Assembly (NCBI RefSeq): GCF_000336615.1
Contig: NZ_AOLW01000024.1
Coordinates: 134,444-198,443 of the forward strand
Length of the DNA: 64,000 nt
Source of the DNA: Haloarcula amylolytica JCM 13557
Lineage (GTDB): Archaea > Halobacteriota > Halobacteria > Halobacteriales > Haloarculaceae
Direction: 5' to 3'
Shown: piece by piece, positions 33,485 through 41,811 of the stretch
How the letters are laid out: the number at the start of each line of letters is the position of its first letter
How positions within the stretch are numbered: position 1 is the first letter of the stretch
The notes under the pieces: model-generated
The model's input: the letters and a program-made list of their open reading frames with translations, nothing else
Told to the model about the DNA's origin: nothing
Databases searched by the model: none
Translations under genes and position numbers: made by a program

Positions 33485-35494
33485 TCAGGCCAGGAAGACG
33501 TGGCGCGGTCGGTCGGCCAGTACGTCGCGACCCCAGTCGACCGTCTCCGAGAAGTCGTCGGAGCGGAAGAACGCCATCGCATCCTCCTGTGAGTCCCACT
33601 GGCTGGCGATGAACATGTCGTTCTCGTCGTCGTGGTTGAACAGCAGCGAAGTCTCGCGGTGCCCGTCCATCTCTTCGAGCAGGCCGCCGACGGTGTCGAA
33701 CTTCTCGACGAAGTCGTCGTGGTACTCGGGCTTGACGGTGTAGAACATCCCCATCGTCCCGAACCCGTCGCCCTCTCCGTGGCGGCCGACGACGCCGGGC
33801 AGGTCGGTGAGGTAGTCGCTGGCGGTCTGGGCGGCGTCTTCGGTGTCCCACAGTGACGCGACAGCCGAGAGGTCGCCGTCGGTGTCGCCGTACACTGTCG
33901 TCTGGACGTGGGTGTCGTAGCGGTCGAACGCGCTCCGGAGGTCCGCGACCTCCTCGTCGAGCGTCGCCGCGTCGGCTTCGGAGTACACGACCAGCGCGTA
34001 CACGTCTTCACCGTGTGGTTGGCCGGCATAGACGCCCGCCGATTCGAGCGTCTCTCGGATGGACTGCGACGACTCGGCAGTCTGGGCGTCACTGCCGTCC
34101 TCGGTCTCGGCGCTCTCGGCACCCTCGCCGAGGGCGCCGCCGAACTGTTCTTCGACGCCGTCGATGTCCTTCAGGAACCCGGCCGCCGTCTCGGCGGCGT
34201 CTTTCGCCGTCCAGATGCTGACGACGTAGGTCTGGCCGCTGTCGGCGCGCACGGCCGTCCGGACGTGGCGGTCGTAGTGGTCGAAACTGCTCTCGAGGTC
34301 GGACACGTCGTCGACGATGTCCTCCGCATCCGCCGAGGAGTGGAACACCAGCGCGTAGTCCCCGGCGTCGTACGCATCGCCCTCGTGCAGCCCCAGTCGG
34401 CCGAGCCGCTGTGGTGCGTCGTCGACCTCTTCGAAGTCGGCCGAGACGTCCGGCCGGCCGCCCGAACTGCTCGACGATCCCGAGTCGTCTTCGTCGGAGG
34501 ATTCCTCGGAATGCGGATGGTCGCCCTCGCTGGCGCTCCCGGGATGGGCACCGCCGTGGCTATCGGTGTCACCGCCAGCGTGTGCCCCGGCCTGTGCGTC
34601 GCTCGCCGTCGGCTCTTCGGCGTGGCTGTGACTCGTGCCGGCATCAGCCGGCGCGTGTTCGTGTTCCGCAACGTCCGCCGGCGTCTCCGGAACCGACTCG
34701 TCGTCGGTCGGAACGCGCTGACCGGCCAGGACGGCCGGCAACTCCGACGGGTCGAACTTCCGGCCGACGTAGAACGGACCGAACTCGGCGAACTGCGAGG
34801 TCGAGGGGTCGAATCGCATCTCGGTCAGCAACTCCTTGATGTGGCGCATGTCGTCGCTCCAGAGCGTGATGCCCCACTCCCAGTCGTCGAAGCCGATGGA
34901 GCCGGCGATCATCTGGTTCACGTCGCCGCCGTAGGTGCGGCCGATGTCACCATGCCGTTTGATATGGGCCGCCCGCTCCTCGAAGGAGGTGTCGTACCAG
35001 TTCTGGTCGGGCTGGCGGCGCTTGCTCATCGGGTAGAAGCAGACGAACTCGTCGTCGGGCACGTCGGGGTGGAGTCGGGCCTGGATGTACTGGGCCAGCC
35101 CGGAGTCGTCGTCCACCTCGCCCTCGAAGTACTCGCGGGACTTCTCGGTGTAGCCCGACGCCTCCGTCACGGAGACGTAGGAGAACTCCCGTTCGGTGAA
35201 GGCGGCGAACTCCGTCTGCTCGAAGTGCCGTTCGGCCGCGTCGAGGTCACCCATCGTCGGCCGCAGGTGGAGGATCATGATGTCGGCCTTGTGACCCATG
35301 ACGGTGTACACCGCCGTCTGGCCCTCCTCGGCGTCCTCGACGGCTTCGTACGCGTCGAGGAAGCCGATCCCCTCCGAGAGCGCACGATCACGGACTCGCT
35401 GGGGGGCCTCGCGCCAGGCGTCCCAGTCGATGCTCCGGCAATCGTGCAGCGCGTACCAGCCCTCTTCCGTGGCTGGCGGCTTTCGTTGGTCCAT
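33485..35494 (-). CDS. pitA: PitA-like chlorite dismutase-ABM fusion with duplicated internal domain
   Basis: A 669-aa fusion. Residues 1-260 are a chlorite-dismutase/HemQ fold, with H181 in the I-K-R-H-G-D-I-G-R stretch as the probable proximal haem ligand. Residues about 262-360 are a disordered acidic linker rich in His and Ser. Residues about 365-447 and 484-568 are two copies of one ABM-like unit (shared D-A-A-x-T-A and Y-D-x-H-V motifs), and 580-669 is a third, divergent ABM domain. Haloferax PitA is known as a Cld-ABM fusion; the family has been linked to haem. The start fits a TTTCCTTAC box 28 nt upstream. The extra unit is unusual. Confidence 0.88.
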   Translation of the reverse strand: MDQRKPPATEEGWYALHDCRSIDWDAWREAPQRVRDRALSEGIGFLDAYEAVEDAEEGQTAVYTVMGHKADIMILHLRPTMGDLDAAERHFEQTEFAAFTEREFSYVSVTEASGYTEKSREYFEGEVDDDSGLAQYIQARLHPDVPDDEFVCFYPMSKRRQPDQNWYDTSFEERAAHIKRHGDIGRTYGGDVNQMIAGSIGFDDWEWGITLWSDDMRHIKELLTEMRFDPSTSQFAEFGPFYVGRKFDPSELPAVLAGQRVPTDDESVPETPADVAEHEHAPADAGTSHSHAEEPTASDAQAGAHAGGDTDSHGGAHPGSASEGDHPHSEESSDEDDSGSSSSSGGRPDVSADFEEVDDAPQRLGRLGLHEGDAYDAGDYALVFHSSADAEDIVDDVSDLESSFDHYDRHVRTAVRADSGQTYVVSIWTAKDAAETAAGFLKDIDGVEEQFGGALGEGAESAETEDGSDAQTAESSQSIRETLESAGVYAGQPHGEDVYALVVYSEADAATLDEEVADLRSAFDRYDTHVQTTVYGDTDGDLSAVASLWDTEDAAQTASDYLTDLPGVVGRHGEGDGFGTMGMFYTVKPEYHDDFVEKFDTVGGLLEEMDGHRETSLLFNHDDENDMFIASQWDSQEDAMAFFRSDDFSETVDWGRDVLADRPRHVFLA

Positions 35495-35576
35495 AGAGAT
35501 CGGTTGCAGGTCGACAGTAAGGAAACTTCTCATGTCGTTCCGGTCCGGCGACTTCTGACCCAGCAGTTCAGGCTAT

Positions 35577-35585
35577 GCTTTTATT
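35577..35585 (+). promoter_or_regulatory. TATA-like box before the S49 peptidase
   Basis: CTTTTATTA, centred about 26 nt before the 5-codon ORF at 35608 and about 36 nt before the peptidase start. The spacing favours a transcript starting at the short ORF. Confidence 0.5.
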
Positions 35586-35607
35586 AGGCTAACGTGACAG
35601 CGAATCT

Positions 35608-35625
35608 ATGTTGTCGCATGAATAA
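35608..35625 (+). CDS. Candidate leaderless mini-ORF (5 codons)
   Basis: ATG-TTG-TCG-CAT-GAA-TAA; the stop overlaps the S49 peptidase ATG by 8 nt. It is placed where the TATA-like box would put a leaderless start. At five codons, only a coupling role makes sense. Confidence 0.25.
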   Translation: MLSHE

Positions 35626-36544
35626 CCCAATCGATAGACGGGTCGCAACTGCCCTCCAGTCGTACACGGTACTTGCGGTTATTGCCATTCTCATTGGTGC
35701 CGCCGTCGTACCGTATGCGGCGTCGGTCTCCGAGGGTGACGAACAGTACGTCGCTGTAGTGAACATCGACGAAACGATTTCCAGTTCTAGCTCACAGGAC
35801 ACGGTACAGAAACTCCGCGAACTCCGCAGTAACGAGTCAGTCAAGGCAGTCGTCCTGCGGGTGTCGAGCCCCGGGGGGAGCGCCGCCTCCAGTGAGTCGA
35901 TGTATCTGGCTGTCAAGCGGCTCTCGGCCGAAAAGCCGGTGTACACGAGCGTCGACCAGTACGCCGCTTCCGGCGCGTACTACACCGCGGTCCCGAGCGA
36001 CCGCATCTACGTGACGCCGGCCAGTCTCGTCGGCCACGTCGGCGTCATCGGAACCGCGCCGAGCGACGGTCTGAGTTCGTCCGCCACTACTGGACCAGAC
36101 AAAGCTCATCGAGGTATGACGCGCGACCAGTACTACGCGAGCCTCGAATCGATGAAACGGGCCTTCGTCGGTGCAGTCATGACCGAACGCGGTGACAGGC
36201 TCAACGTCTCCCGCGAGACTGTCGCTGAAGCGTCGGCCTATCAGGGCGGTCGCGCGGTCCAGACCGGCTATGCGGACGAAGTCGGTGGACTCGAAGCCGC
36301 GATAGCCGGCGCGGCCGAAGCCGCCGACCTCTCGGAGTATCAGGTCGTGTACCACAACCCCGCGGACCCACAGGGGCTGTTCCTCCTCAGTGGCGGGAGT
36401 GAAGCCGGTGGGAACGCTACCGTCGCCGCCGAAGGCGCACCGTACACGTTCCAGGGCGTCGACACAGTCCACTTCCTCATGATATACGGCACGCCGGAAA
36501 ATCAGCAAGTCGTCTACAACAGCAGCGCACAGGGAGGTGCCTGA
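35618..36544 (+). CDS. Family S49 (SppA-like) membrane peptidase
   Basis: A 308-aa signal-peptide-peptidase A-type serine protease with an N-terminal transmembrane helix (about 18-37) and a single catalytic domain. The nucleophile is probably Ser118 in D-Q-Y-A-A-S-G-A-Y-Y; S-P-G-G near 84-87 shapes the oxyanion site; Lys180 in S-M-K-R is a candidate general base. It would act at the outer face of the membrane. It lies 1 nt before the DUF4350 gene, so the two are probably cotranscribed. Confidence 0.88.
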   Translation: MNNPIDRRVATALQSYTVLAVIAILIGAAVVPYAASVSEGDEQYVAVVNIDETISSSSSQDTVQKLRELRSNESVKAVVLRVSSPGGSAASSESMYLAVKRLSAEKPVYTSVDQYAASGAYYTAVPSDRIYVTPASLVGHVGVIGTAPSDGLSSSATTGPDKAHRGMTRDQYYASLESMKRAFVGAVMTERGDRLNVSRETVAEASAYQGGRAVQTGYADEVGGLEAAIAGAAEAADLSEYQVVYHNPADPQGLFLLSGGSEAGGNATVAAEGAPYTFQGVDTVHFLMIYGTPENQQVVYNSSAQGGA

Positions 36545-36545
36545 A

Positions 36546-37628
36546 ATGGCATCTGATAGCTCAAGTTCGAGTTCGATCGCCCGAACCGGGTTTTTCGTCG
36601 GGATACTCGTCCTCTCGGTGATTGTCGGCACCGTAGCAATCGGCGGTGGTGGCGGCAGTCAGGCGGCCCCCGATGTAACCCAGGTGAACGCCCCGTCGTT
36701 CAACAGCGACGAGTCCGTCGCGACGCCGGCAGCCGAGAGCGGTGACCTCTCGATGTCGGCCGACGCGTCCGGGAAGGTCGTCGTTATCGACGTCGCTCAC
36801 GCCGGCGACATCGACCGCGAAGCGCTCACGCCGCTCGTATCGACCCTGACCCAAAACGGAGCAACGGTACGGTACCACGTCGGTGAGCGGCAGAACGGGA
36901 GCCCGCTCAACGAGTCACTGCGTTCGGCTGACGCCTTCGTCGTTCTCGGCGCGGAACAGCGCTACACCGAGAGCGAACTGAACGGTCTGTCCGCGTTCAG
37001 CAACGCGGGCGGTCGCGTGCTCTTGCTGAACGAGCCGTCACAGGCGAGTCCCGCCGGACTGGGGCTTTTCGGCCCGATTTCCTCGGATGGCGTGACCAAG
37101 CCGATGGCCCCACTGGCGAGTCAGTACGGCCTCTCGTACGGGAACGGCTACCTGTACAACATGCACGAGTACGACACCAACTACCAGAACGTCTACGCGA
37201 CGCCGACGGGCGATACGGAACTCACAGAGGGCGTCGACCGAACGGTCTTCTACGCTGCGATCCCCGTTCAGGGCGGCGACACCGCACTCACTACGACGGA
37301 ACAGACAACGCTCTCGAAGACCCGGCGACAGGACACGTACGGCGTCGTTGCTCGCTCGGGGAACGTCGTCACCGTCGGTGACACGAACGTCTTCACACAG
37401 GAGTTCCTCTACCGGGCCGACAACGAACAGCTAGTCGGGAATCTGCTTGACTTCCTCGTCACAGGCGAGAAATCACCCGCAGACGCACCACAACCCGCAG
37501 ACACCGGCGAGTCCGGACCTGGCGGCTCGCTCCCCGGTGCCGGAACGGGCGGTGGCGGCGCACTGCCGTCCGAGCCGGAATCAACCCTGACGCCCGAACC
37601 GAACGAGACGATGAGGGCCGACGAGTAG
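36546..37628 (+). CDS. DUF4350 membrane protein
   Basis: A 360-aa protein with an N-terminal transmembrane helix (about 15-33), a Ser-rich head, and a DUF4350 domain (about 75-305) that resembles a class I glutamine-amidotransferase fold without a clear Cys nucleophile. The C-terminus is a Gly/Pro/Glu-rich tail. It follows the S49 peptidase gene by 1 nt. A GGAGG lies about 9-13 nt upstream. The domain often occurs in membrane-associated operons; its role is unknown. Confidence 0.82.
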   Translation: MASDSSSSSSIARTGFFVGILVLSVIVGTVAIGGGGGSQAAPDVTQVNAPSFNSDESVATPAAESGDLSMSADASGKVVVIDVAHAGDIDREALTPLVSTLTQNGATVRYHVGERQNGSPLNESLRSADAFVVLGAEQRYTESELNGLSAFSNAGGRVLLLNEPSQASPAGLGLFGPISSDGVTKPMAPLASQYGLSYGNGYLYNMHEYDTNYQNVYATPTGDTELTEGVDRTVFYAAIPVQGGDTALTTTEQTTLSKTRRQDTYGVVARSGNVVTVGDTNVFTQEFLYRADNEQLVGNLLDFLVTGEKSPADAPQPADTGESGPGGSLPGAGTGGGGALPSEPESTLTPEPNETMRADE

Positions 37629-37640
37629 GGCCGACGAGTA
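37615..37640. repeat. 13-bp tandem duplication at the stop codon
   Basis: GGGCCGACGAGTA is present twice, head to tail (37615-37627 and 37628-37640). The TAG stop of the DUF4350 gene spans the join. This looks like a recent slippage duplication and does not change the protein, because the first copy contains the stop. Confidence 0.75.
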
Positions 37641-37719
37641 GGGCGTCACCGCCCGCTCTCGTCGGGGATACCGGCAGAACAGGAATAACGCAGCAATTGT
37701 CGAACCGCGGCGAGTGCAG

Positions 37720-38037
37720 TCAGTCGTCGATGTCGAAGACGCGGCGCAGTTCGCGCTCGATCTCGTCGACGTATTCGGAGAGCACGGCGTCGAGTTTCTC
37801 GTCGTCGACGATGATCGCCGAGAGCCGCTCGGTCGGGTTCTCCGGCAGTTCGACACTGAACTCGCCGTCCTCGTAGAACGGCTCCGACTCGTTGAGGACC
37901 TGCTGGTCGATCGCGTGGACTAGCTCGGAGTCGTACGTGTCGTTCATCCGCTCGAAGGCGTTCTTGTAGGCCTTCTGGAGCTCCGGGAAGTAGTTCGCGT
38001 ACTTGTCCTCGAACTTCTCGGGGTCGAACTCTGTCAT
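37720..38037 (-). CDS. Small conserved acidic protein (DUF5783-like)
   Basis: A 105-aa acidic, helical protein starting M-T-E-F-D-P-E-K-F-E-D-K-Y and ending R-E-L-R-R-V-F-D-I-D-D. It appears to be the haloarchaeal protein annotated as DUF5783; I rely on recall for that name. No catalytic motif is visible. A minus-strand CTTTATCC box lies about 30 nt upstream. Confidence 0.75.
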   Translation of the reverse strand: MTEFDPEKFEDKYANYFPELQKAYKNAFERMNDTYDSELVHAIDQQVLNESEPFYEDGEFSVELPENPTERLSAIIVDDEKLDAVLSEYVDEIERELRRVFDIDD

Positions 38038-38160
38038 TGTCAGAACGGTACAGGGCTGGGGATAAAGATGGCCCGATGTTCATACTGTCGGCTGTACGTC
38101 TGTGACGAATTTCGCCTCCCAGGGGTGTCGACTATCCAGAGATAGTTACAGCCGACAGTA

Positions 38161-38394
38161 TCACCGTTGTATCGTGCGTGCGTCCTTCTGTGGGAGGTAC
38201 ATCGTGAGGTACGCGACGAAGCAGATGCCGAAGATGCCACCCAGGACGAGAAAGACGCGGATGTCTAGCCTGGCGATAGCTGCGATAATCTCTTGCAGCG
38301 ACGTCCGCGGGTTCGCGAAGCCGAACGTCTCAGTGTAGGCTAGCAGGCCGGCGACGACGACGAGCACGATATCGAACAGGCCCCGAGAGTCCAT
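38161..38394 (-). CDS. Small two-helix membrane protein
   Basis: A 77-aa protein with two hydrophobic segments (about 6-22 and 46-68), an amphipathic stretch between them and a short basic C-terminus. A CTATACG box lies about 27 nt before the start. No family is recognised. Confidence 0.6.
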   Translation of the reverse strand: MDSRGLFDIVLVVVAGLLAYTETFGFANPRTSLQEIIAAIARLDIRVFLVLGGIFGICFVAYLTMYLPQKDARTIQR

Positions 38395-38489
38395 CGTGGG
38401 GTGTTCGGAGAAGCGGACGTATAGCTTTTATTGCTGATACTGGTGGCAGCGTCATCAATCGCTCTGCCGCACAGCTTGCTACGTCTCGG

Positions 38490-39953
38490 CTACGATACTT
38501 GCTCGCTGATAATCTCGTCGGCGGCCTCGATGAACGCCGATTCCTTGCCGGTCGGGATAGTCGCGCCCGCCGCGATATCGTGGCCGCCGCCGTCGCCGCC
38601 GACGGCCTGGGCGGCGTCGCGCATCACGACCGACAGGTCGACGCCCCGGCCAACGAGCGGGCCGGTCGCCCGCGAGGACACCTTCGTCTCGTCCTCGTCG
38701 GTGCTGGCAAAGGCGATGATTGGCTTGTCCGAATCGACGCCGTCGGTCCCCAGCGCCATCCCGGCGACGATGCCGACGATGGTCTCGCGGATGGCGTCAC
38801 CGGCGTCGAACCACTGGACGGTCCCGGCCTGGGTGACGCCGCGCTCCTTGACGAGCGTGAGTCCCTCCGAGAGGTTCCGGCGGTGGTTCGACAGCAGTGT
38901 CCGCGCCCGCTCCAGCGGTGCGTCGCGCTCGCCGAGACAGACCGCCAGTCCCACGTCCGCCCGCTCGTAGCGGGCCGTGGCGTTCAGGAGCGTCGAGAAC
39001 TCGCTCGCGTCCCGGAGTTCCGTCCCGCGCGGTTCCGCAGTCAGCGTGTAGGTGGTGCCGACCAGCGTCTCGATCTTGTCCGCCGGCACGCCGCGCTCGA
39101 CGGCACGCTGGACCAGCCCGCTGGCGACGGTCTGGCGCTCGTCGTCGGAGAGGTCCGCCCACGTCCGCCAGTCTCCATCGGCTTTCAGGTCCAGACCGAG
39201 GCCTTCGAGGAACCGCGTCGCGCCGGCCTGGTCGTTCGAGATACCCGGAATCGGAACTTCCGTGGCGTACTCAAGTAGCTTCGGCAGCGGCCGGGTCTGT
39301 TTGCCGTACAGGGAGAGGTCGGTGCCCTCCTCCAGCACGTCGGCGGCGATGCCCTCCTCGACGAGACCGGCGTTGGCTCCGACGAGTTCCCCGCCGACGG
39401 CCTGCATGTCCCCGACTGCGCCGACGACCGCCAGCGCGGCGAGGTCGCGGTTGTCCGTCTCATCGGTCGAGAGCGCGCGGGCGAGGACGTACGCCGCTCC
39501 CGCACCCGAGAGCTCCGACGCCCCGTTGATGCCCTCAAGCAGCGGATTGAGGTGAGTGTCGAAGTCGGCGTAACCGTCGGTGTCGACGACCGCGTCGGGG
39601 TGGCAGTCGTCCGGGGCCGCCGGCTGGTGATGGTCGGCGATGACCGCCTCGAAGTCGCCCGCGGCGACGTGTTCGGAGATTACGTCGAGCTGGCCGGACC
39701 CGAAGTCCGTGAACAGCACGGTGTCGTACTCCCGGGCGGCGATGCTCTCGATCTCAGCGGCGTCGAGTTGCTTCTTGAACACGGTCTCGACGGGGATGCC
39801 GGCCCGCGACAGCGCCGCGGTGGCGATGGCGGCGCTGGTCAGCCCGTCGGCGTCGATGTGGGAGGCCAGCAACACGCGGTCGGCCGCCCGGAGTCGGTCG
39901 GCGCAGGCGGCCGCGCGGTCGGCGAGCGCTGGCACGGGGCCGGTCGTAGTCAT
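38490..39953 (-). CDS. recJ: RecJ-like DHH phosphoesterase
   Basis: A 487-aa DHH-superfamily nuclease or phosphatase. The metal motifs are visible: S-H-I-D-A-D-G near 31-37, F-T-D-F near 81-84, D-H-H near 107-109, and the DHHA1 motif G-G-G-H-D-I-A-A-G near 460-468. It fits archaeal RecJ-like 5'-3' single-stranded exonucleases (GAN or RecJ1-type); a nanoRNase role cannot be excluded. A GTTTTTATG box is about 30 nt upstream of the start. The gene is monocistronic. Confidence 0.88.
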   Translation of the reverse strand: MTTTGPVPALADRAAACADRLRAADRVLLASHIDADGLTSAAIATAALSRAGIPVETVFKKQLDAAEIESIAAREYDTVLFTDFGSGQLDVISEHVAAGDFEAVIADHHQPAAPDDCHPDAVVDTDGYADFDTHLNPLLEGINGASELSGAGAAYVLARALSTDETDNRDLAALAVVGAVGDMQAVGGELVGANAGLVEEGIAADVLEEGTDLSLYGKQTRPLPKLLEYATEVPIPGISNDQAGATRFLEGLGLDLKADGDWRTWADLSDDERQTVASGLVQRAVERGVPADKIETLVGTTYTLTAEPRGTELRDASEFSTLLNATARYERADVGLAVCLGERDAPLERARTLLSNHRRNLSEGLTLVKERGVTQAGTVQWFDAGDAIRETIVGIVAGMALGTDGVDSDKPIIAFASTDEDETKVSSRATGPLVGRGVDLSVVMRDAAQAVGGDGGGHDIAAGATIPTGKESAFIEAADEIISEQVS

Positions 39954-40028
39954 CGTACCGGGGATAGGTGCGCTCCGGCATAAAAACGTTCAGACGCGCG
40001 GTCAGTCGTCCCAGACCGGCGTGCCCCG

Positions 40029-40574
40029 TCAGGCGACCTTCCGCTGGTCGCTGAGCGTGACGGTCCGGTCGGCCGTCTCGACAGTCGTCCGGATCGTTAT
40101 CCAGCCGTCCGCCTGTTCGATAGCGTAGGCGTCACCGAACGACAGGTCGACGCGCCGAGTCGTGGTGTAGGACTCGTCAGCTTCGAGCGTCCCCACGTCC
40201 TCGGAGCCCTCCCAGACCACGTCACCGTCATCAGTGGATTTCCCGGCGTAAATCCGCGTGTAGACGGTGATGTCCGCCGCCGTACTGTTCTGCTGATTCG
40301 TCAGCGTCGAGGTCACGTCGCGGCAGGTCTGGCCACACTCCTCGATAGTATCGACGGTGAACGCAAACGGCGGAGTGCTGGCCGCGCCGCCGTCAGCATT
40401 GGTTCCGTCCTCGGTGCTGGCGGTATCGCTATCAGGCGTCTCCGTCGGGAACTCCGAGAGGTCCTGCCCGCTGCTTTCCGCCTGGAACGGACCGAGGCCG
40501 GCGACGAACGCGCCGCCGATACCCGCGAGCAGGAGCACGACAGCGCCGCCGACGGCGAGCAGCTTTCCGTTCAT
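40029..40574 (-). CDS. Membrane-anchored secreted protein with beta domain
   Basis: A 181-aa protein with one N-terminal transmembrane helix (about 5-25), a Thr/Ser/Asp-rich linker (about 30-65) and a beta-rich outer domain (about 66-181). That domain holds a C-G-Q-T-C pair, likely a disulfide, and resembles CARDB-like adhesion folds. It starts 4 nt after the preceding small gene on the same strand, so the pair is probably one operon. Function unknown. Confidence 0.72.
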   Translation of the reverse strand: MNGKLLAVGGAVVLLLAGIGGAFVAGLGPFQAESSGQDLSEFPTETPDSDTASTEDGTNADGGAASTPPFAFTVDTIEECGQTCRDVTSTLTNQQNSTAADITVYTRIYAGKSTDDGDVVWEGSEDVGTLEADESYTTTRRVDLSFGDAYAIEQADGWITIRTTVETADRTVTLSDQRKVA

Positions 40575-40578
40575 CGGT

Positions 40579-40833
40579 CTACGTCCCGACCCCTGTCGCC
40601 GCCCCACTCACGTCCGAGCCGGGGCTGTCGTCGCTCCCACCGGCGAGGAACTCCTGAATCGCTTCGATGATCGTTGTCACAAAGTCAGGGACCTGATCCG
40701 GGAGACCGCCGGGCGGGCCGACGGCGTTCGTCCCGTCGTCACCGTCCACCGCGGGCGCAGCCGCGGCCGCCGCTGTGAAGAGTGTCAGCGCGAGCACCAG
40801 CGTGCCGACCGTACGCAGTAGGGTTCGTGTCAT
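40579..40833 (-). CDS. Small secreted or anchored protein
   Basis: An 84-aa protein with an N-terminal Sec-like signal (R-T-L-L-R then a hydrophobic run to about 25, Ala-rich cleavage region) followed by an acidic Gly/Asp/Pro-rich region with one short amphipathic helix. Its stop is 4 nt before the start of the membrane-anchored protein gene, suggesting joint expression. No family recognised. Confidence 0.6.
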   Translation of the reverse strand: MTRTLLRTVGTLVLALTLFTAAAAAAPAVDGDDGTNAVGPPGGLPDQVPDFVTTIIEAIQEFLAGGSDDSPGSDVSGAATGVGT

Positions 40834-40950
40834 CGTCGTCCATCGATTGATTCCGGCACCCCATCAAGTAGCCAGACGGTAAGCTCGAATAACCGCGGAT
40901 TTCCGTCGTTTTAGCCGATTAACCCCGTATTAAATCGAGTAATACCCTGT

Positions 40951-40960
40951 TATTATAATA
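40951..40960 (+). promoter_or_regulatory. TATA box of the pspA transcript
   Basis: TATTATAATA, centred about 26 nt before the mini-ORF ATG at 40982 and about 94 nt before the pspA ATG. The distance is right for a leaderless transcript that begins with the mini-ORF. Confidence 0.6.
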
Positions 40961-40981
40961 TCTACAGTCATACGAGATGAC

Positions 40982-41053
40982 ATGAGAGCTATCACGACCG
41001 AGCCGCAGTCGGAATCGCTTCGAGTTCCTGTCCGACCGGAGCAGGCCCGATGA
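40982..41053 (+). CDS. Candidate leaderless mini-ORF of pspA (23 codons)
   Basis: Encodes 23 residues beginning M-R-A-I-T-T-E-P-Q-S. The TGA overlaps the pspA ATG (ATGA). A strong TATA box sits about 26 nt upstream of this ATG, and a GGAG sequence within it lies 8 nt before pspA. Codon choice is haloarchaeal. A coupling or regulatory leader is the best reading. Confidence 0.45.
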   Translation: MRAITTEPQSESLRVPVRPEQAR

Positions 41054-41775
41054 GTCTGCTCCGACGGTTCGCGTTCGCGATCCGCGCCAAGCTCAACGCC
41101 CTGCTAAACCGGACCGCGGACCCGGCGGCAGAACTGGATTACTCCTACGAACAGATGCGGGACGAACTGCAGGACGTGACCCGCGGTATCGCCGACGTGA
41201 CGACCCAGAAGAAACGCCTGGAGATACACCGAACCCGGTTGCGGTCGAACGTCGAGAAACACGATACACAGGCCCGGGCCGCCCTGCAGGAGGGGCGCGA
41301 CGACCTCGCGCGCCGGGCGCTGGAGAAGAAGCAGGTGAACGTCAGCCAGATCACGGAGCTGACGGGCCAGATCGACGACTTACAGGAGACACAGGACCGG
41401 CTGGTCGGCAAACGGGCCGAACTCAGCAGCCAGATAGAGCAGTTCCGGACGAAAAAAGAGACGATGAAAGCCCGCTATCAGGCCGCCGAGGCGTCGGCCC
41501 GAGTCTCGGAGGCGTTTACTGGCGCTGGCGATACGATGGCCGACGTGCACCGCTCCATCGAGCGCGCGACGGAGCGCACGGAGCAGATGGAGGCGCGCGC
41601 GGCCGCGCTCGAAGAACTCGAAGAAAGCGGCCAGCTCGAATCGGTACTCGATGACGGTGACTCCATCGACCAGGAACTCGACCGGCTCTCCAGCGAGCGG
41701 GCCGTCGATAACGAACTGGCGACGCTGCGGGCCGAGATGGACGAGCGCGACGCCGTCGAAGAGGCCGCAGAATAG
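41050..41775 (+). CDS. pspA: PspA/IM30 family membrane-stress protein
   Basis: A 241-aa, almost entirely alpha-helical protein of the ESCRT-III-related PspA/IM30/Vipp1 family. The N-terminal amphipathic helix (R-R-F-A-F-A-I-R-A-K near 5-14) would bind membrane; long coiled coils occupy about 30-215. The family polymerises on damaged membranes. Haloarchaeal members have been found among salt-responsive proteins. It lies downstream of a mini-ORF and a strong TATA box; control through the leader is possible. Confidence 0.92.
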   Translation: MSLLRRFAFAIRAKLNALLNRTADPAAELDYSYEQMRDELQDVTRGIADVTTQKKRLEIHRTRLRSNVEKHDTQARAALQEGRDDLARRALEKKQVNVSQITELTGQIDDLQETQDRLVGKRAELSSQIEQFRTKKETMKARYQAAEASARVSEAFTGAGDTMADVHRSIERATERTEQMEARAAALEELEESGQLESVLDDGDSIDQELDRLSSERAVDNELATLRAEMDERDAVEEAAE

Positions 41776-41811
41776 CTCCGAAGAAACGCCGAAACCGCCG
41801 TCCGAGTGTCG

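Noticed and set aside
33908..35587. 559-aa plus-strand ORF opposite pitA
   Set aside because: It is a shadow of the GC-rich minus-strand gene; Arg/Val/Gly/Leu composition and no recognisable domain.
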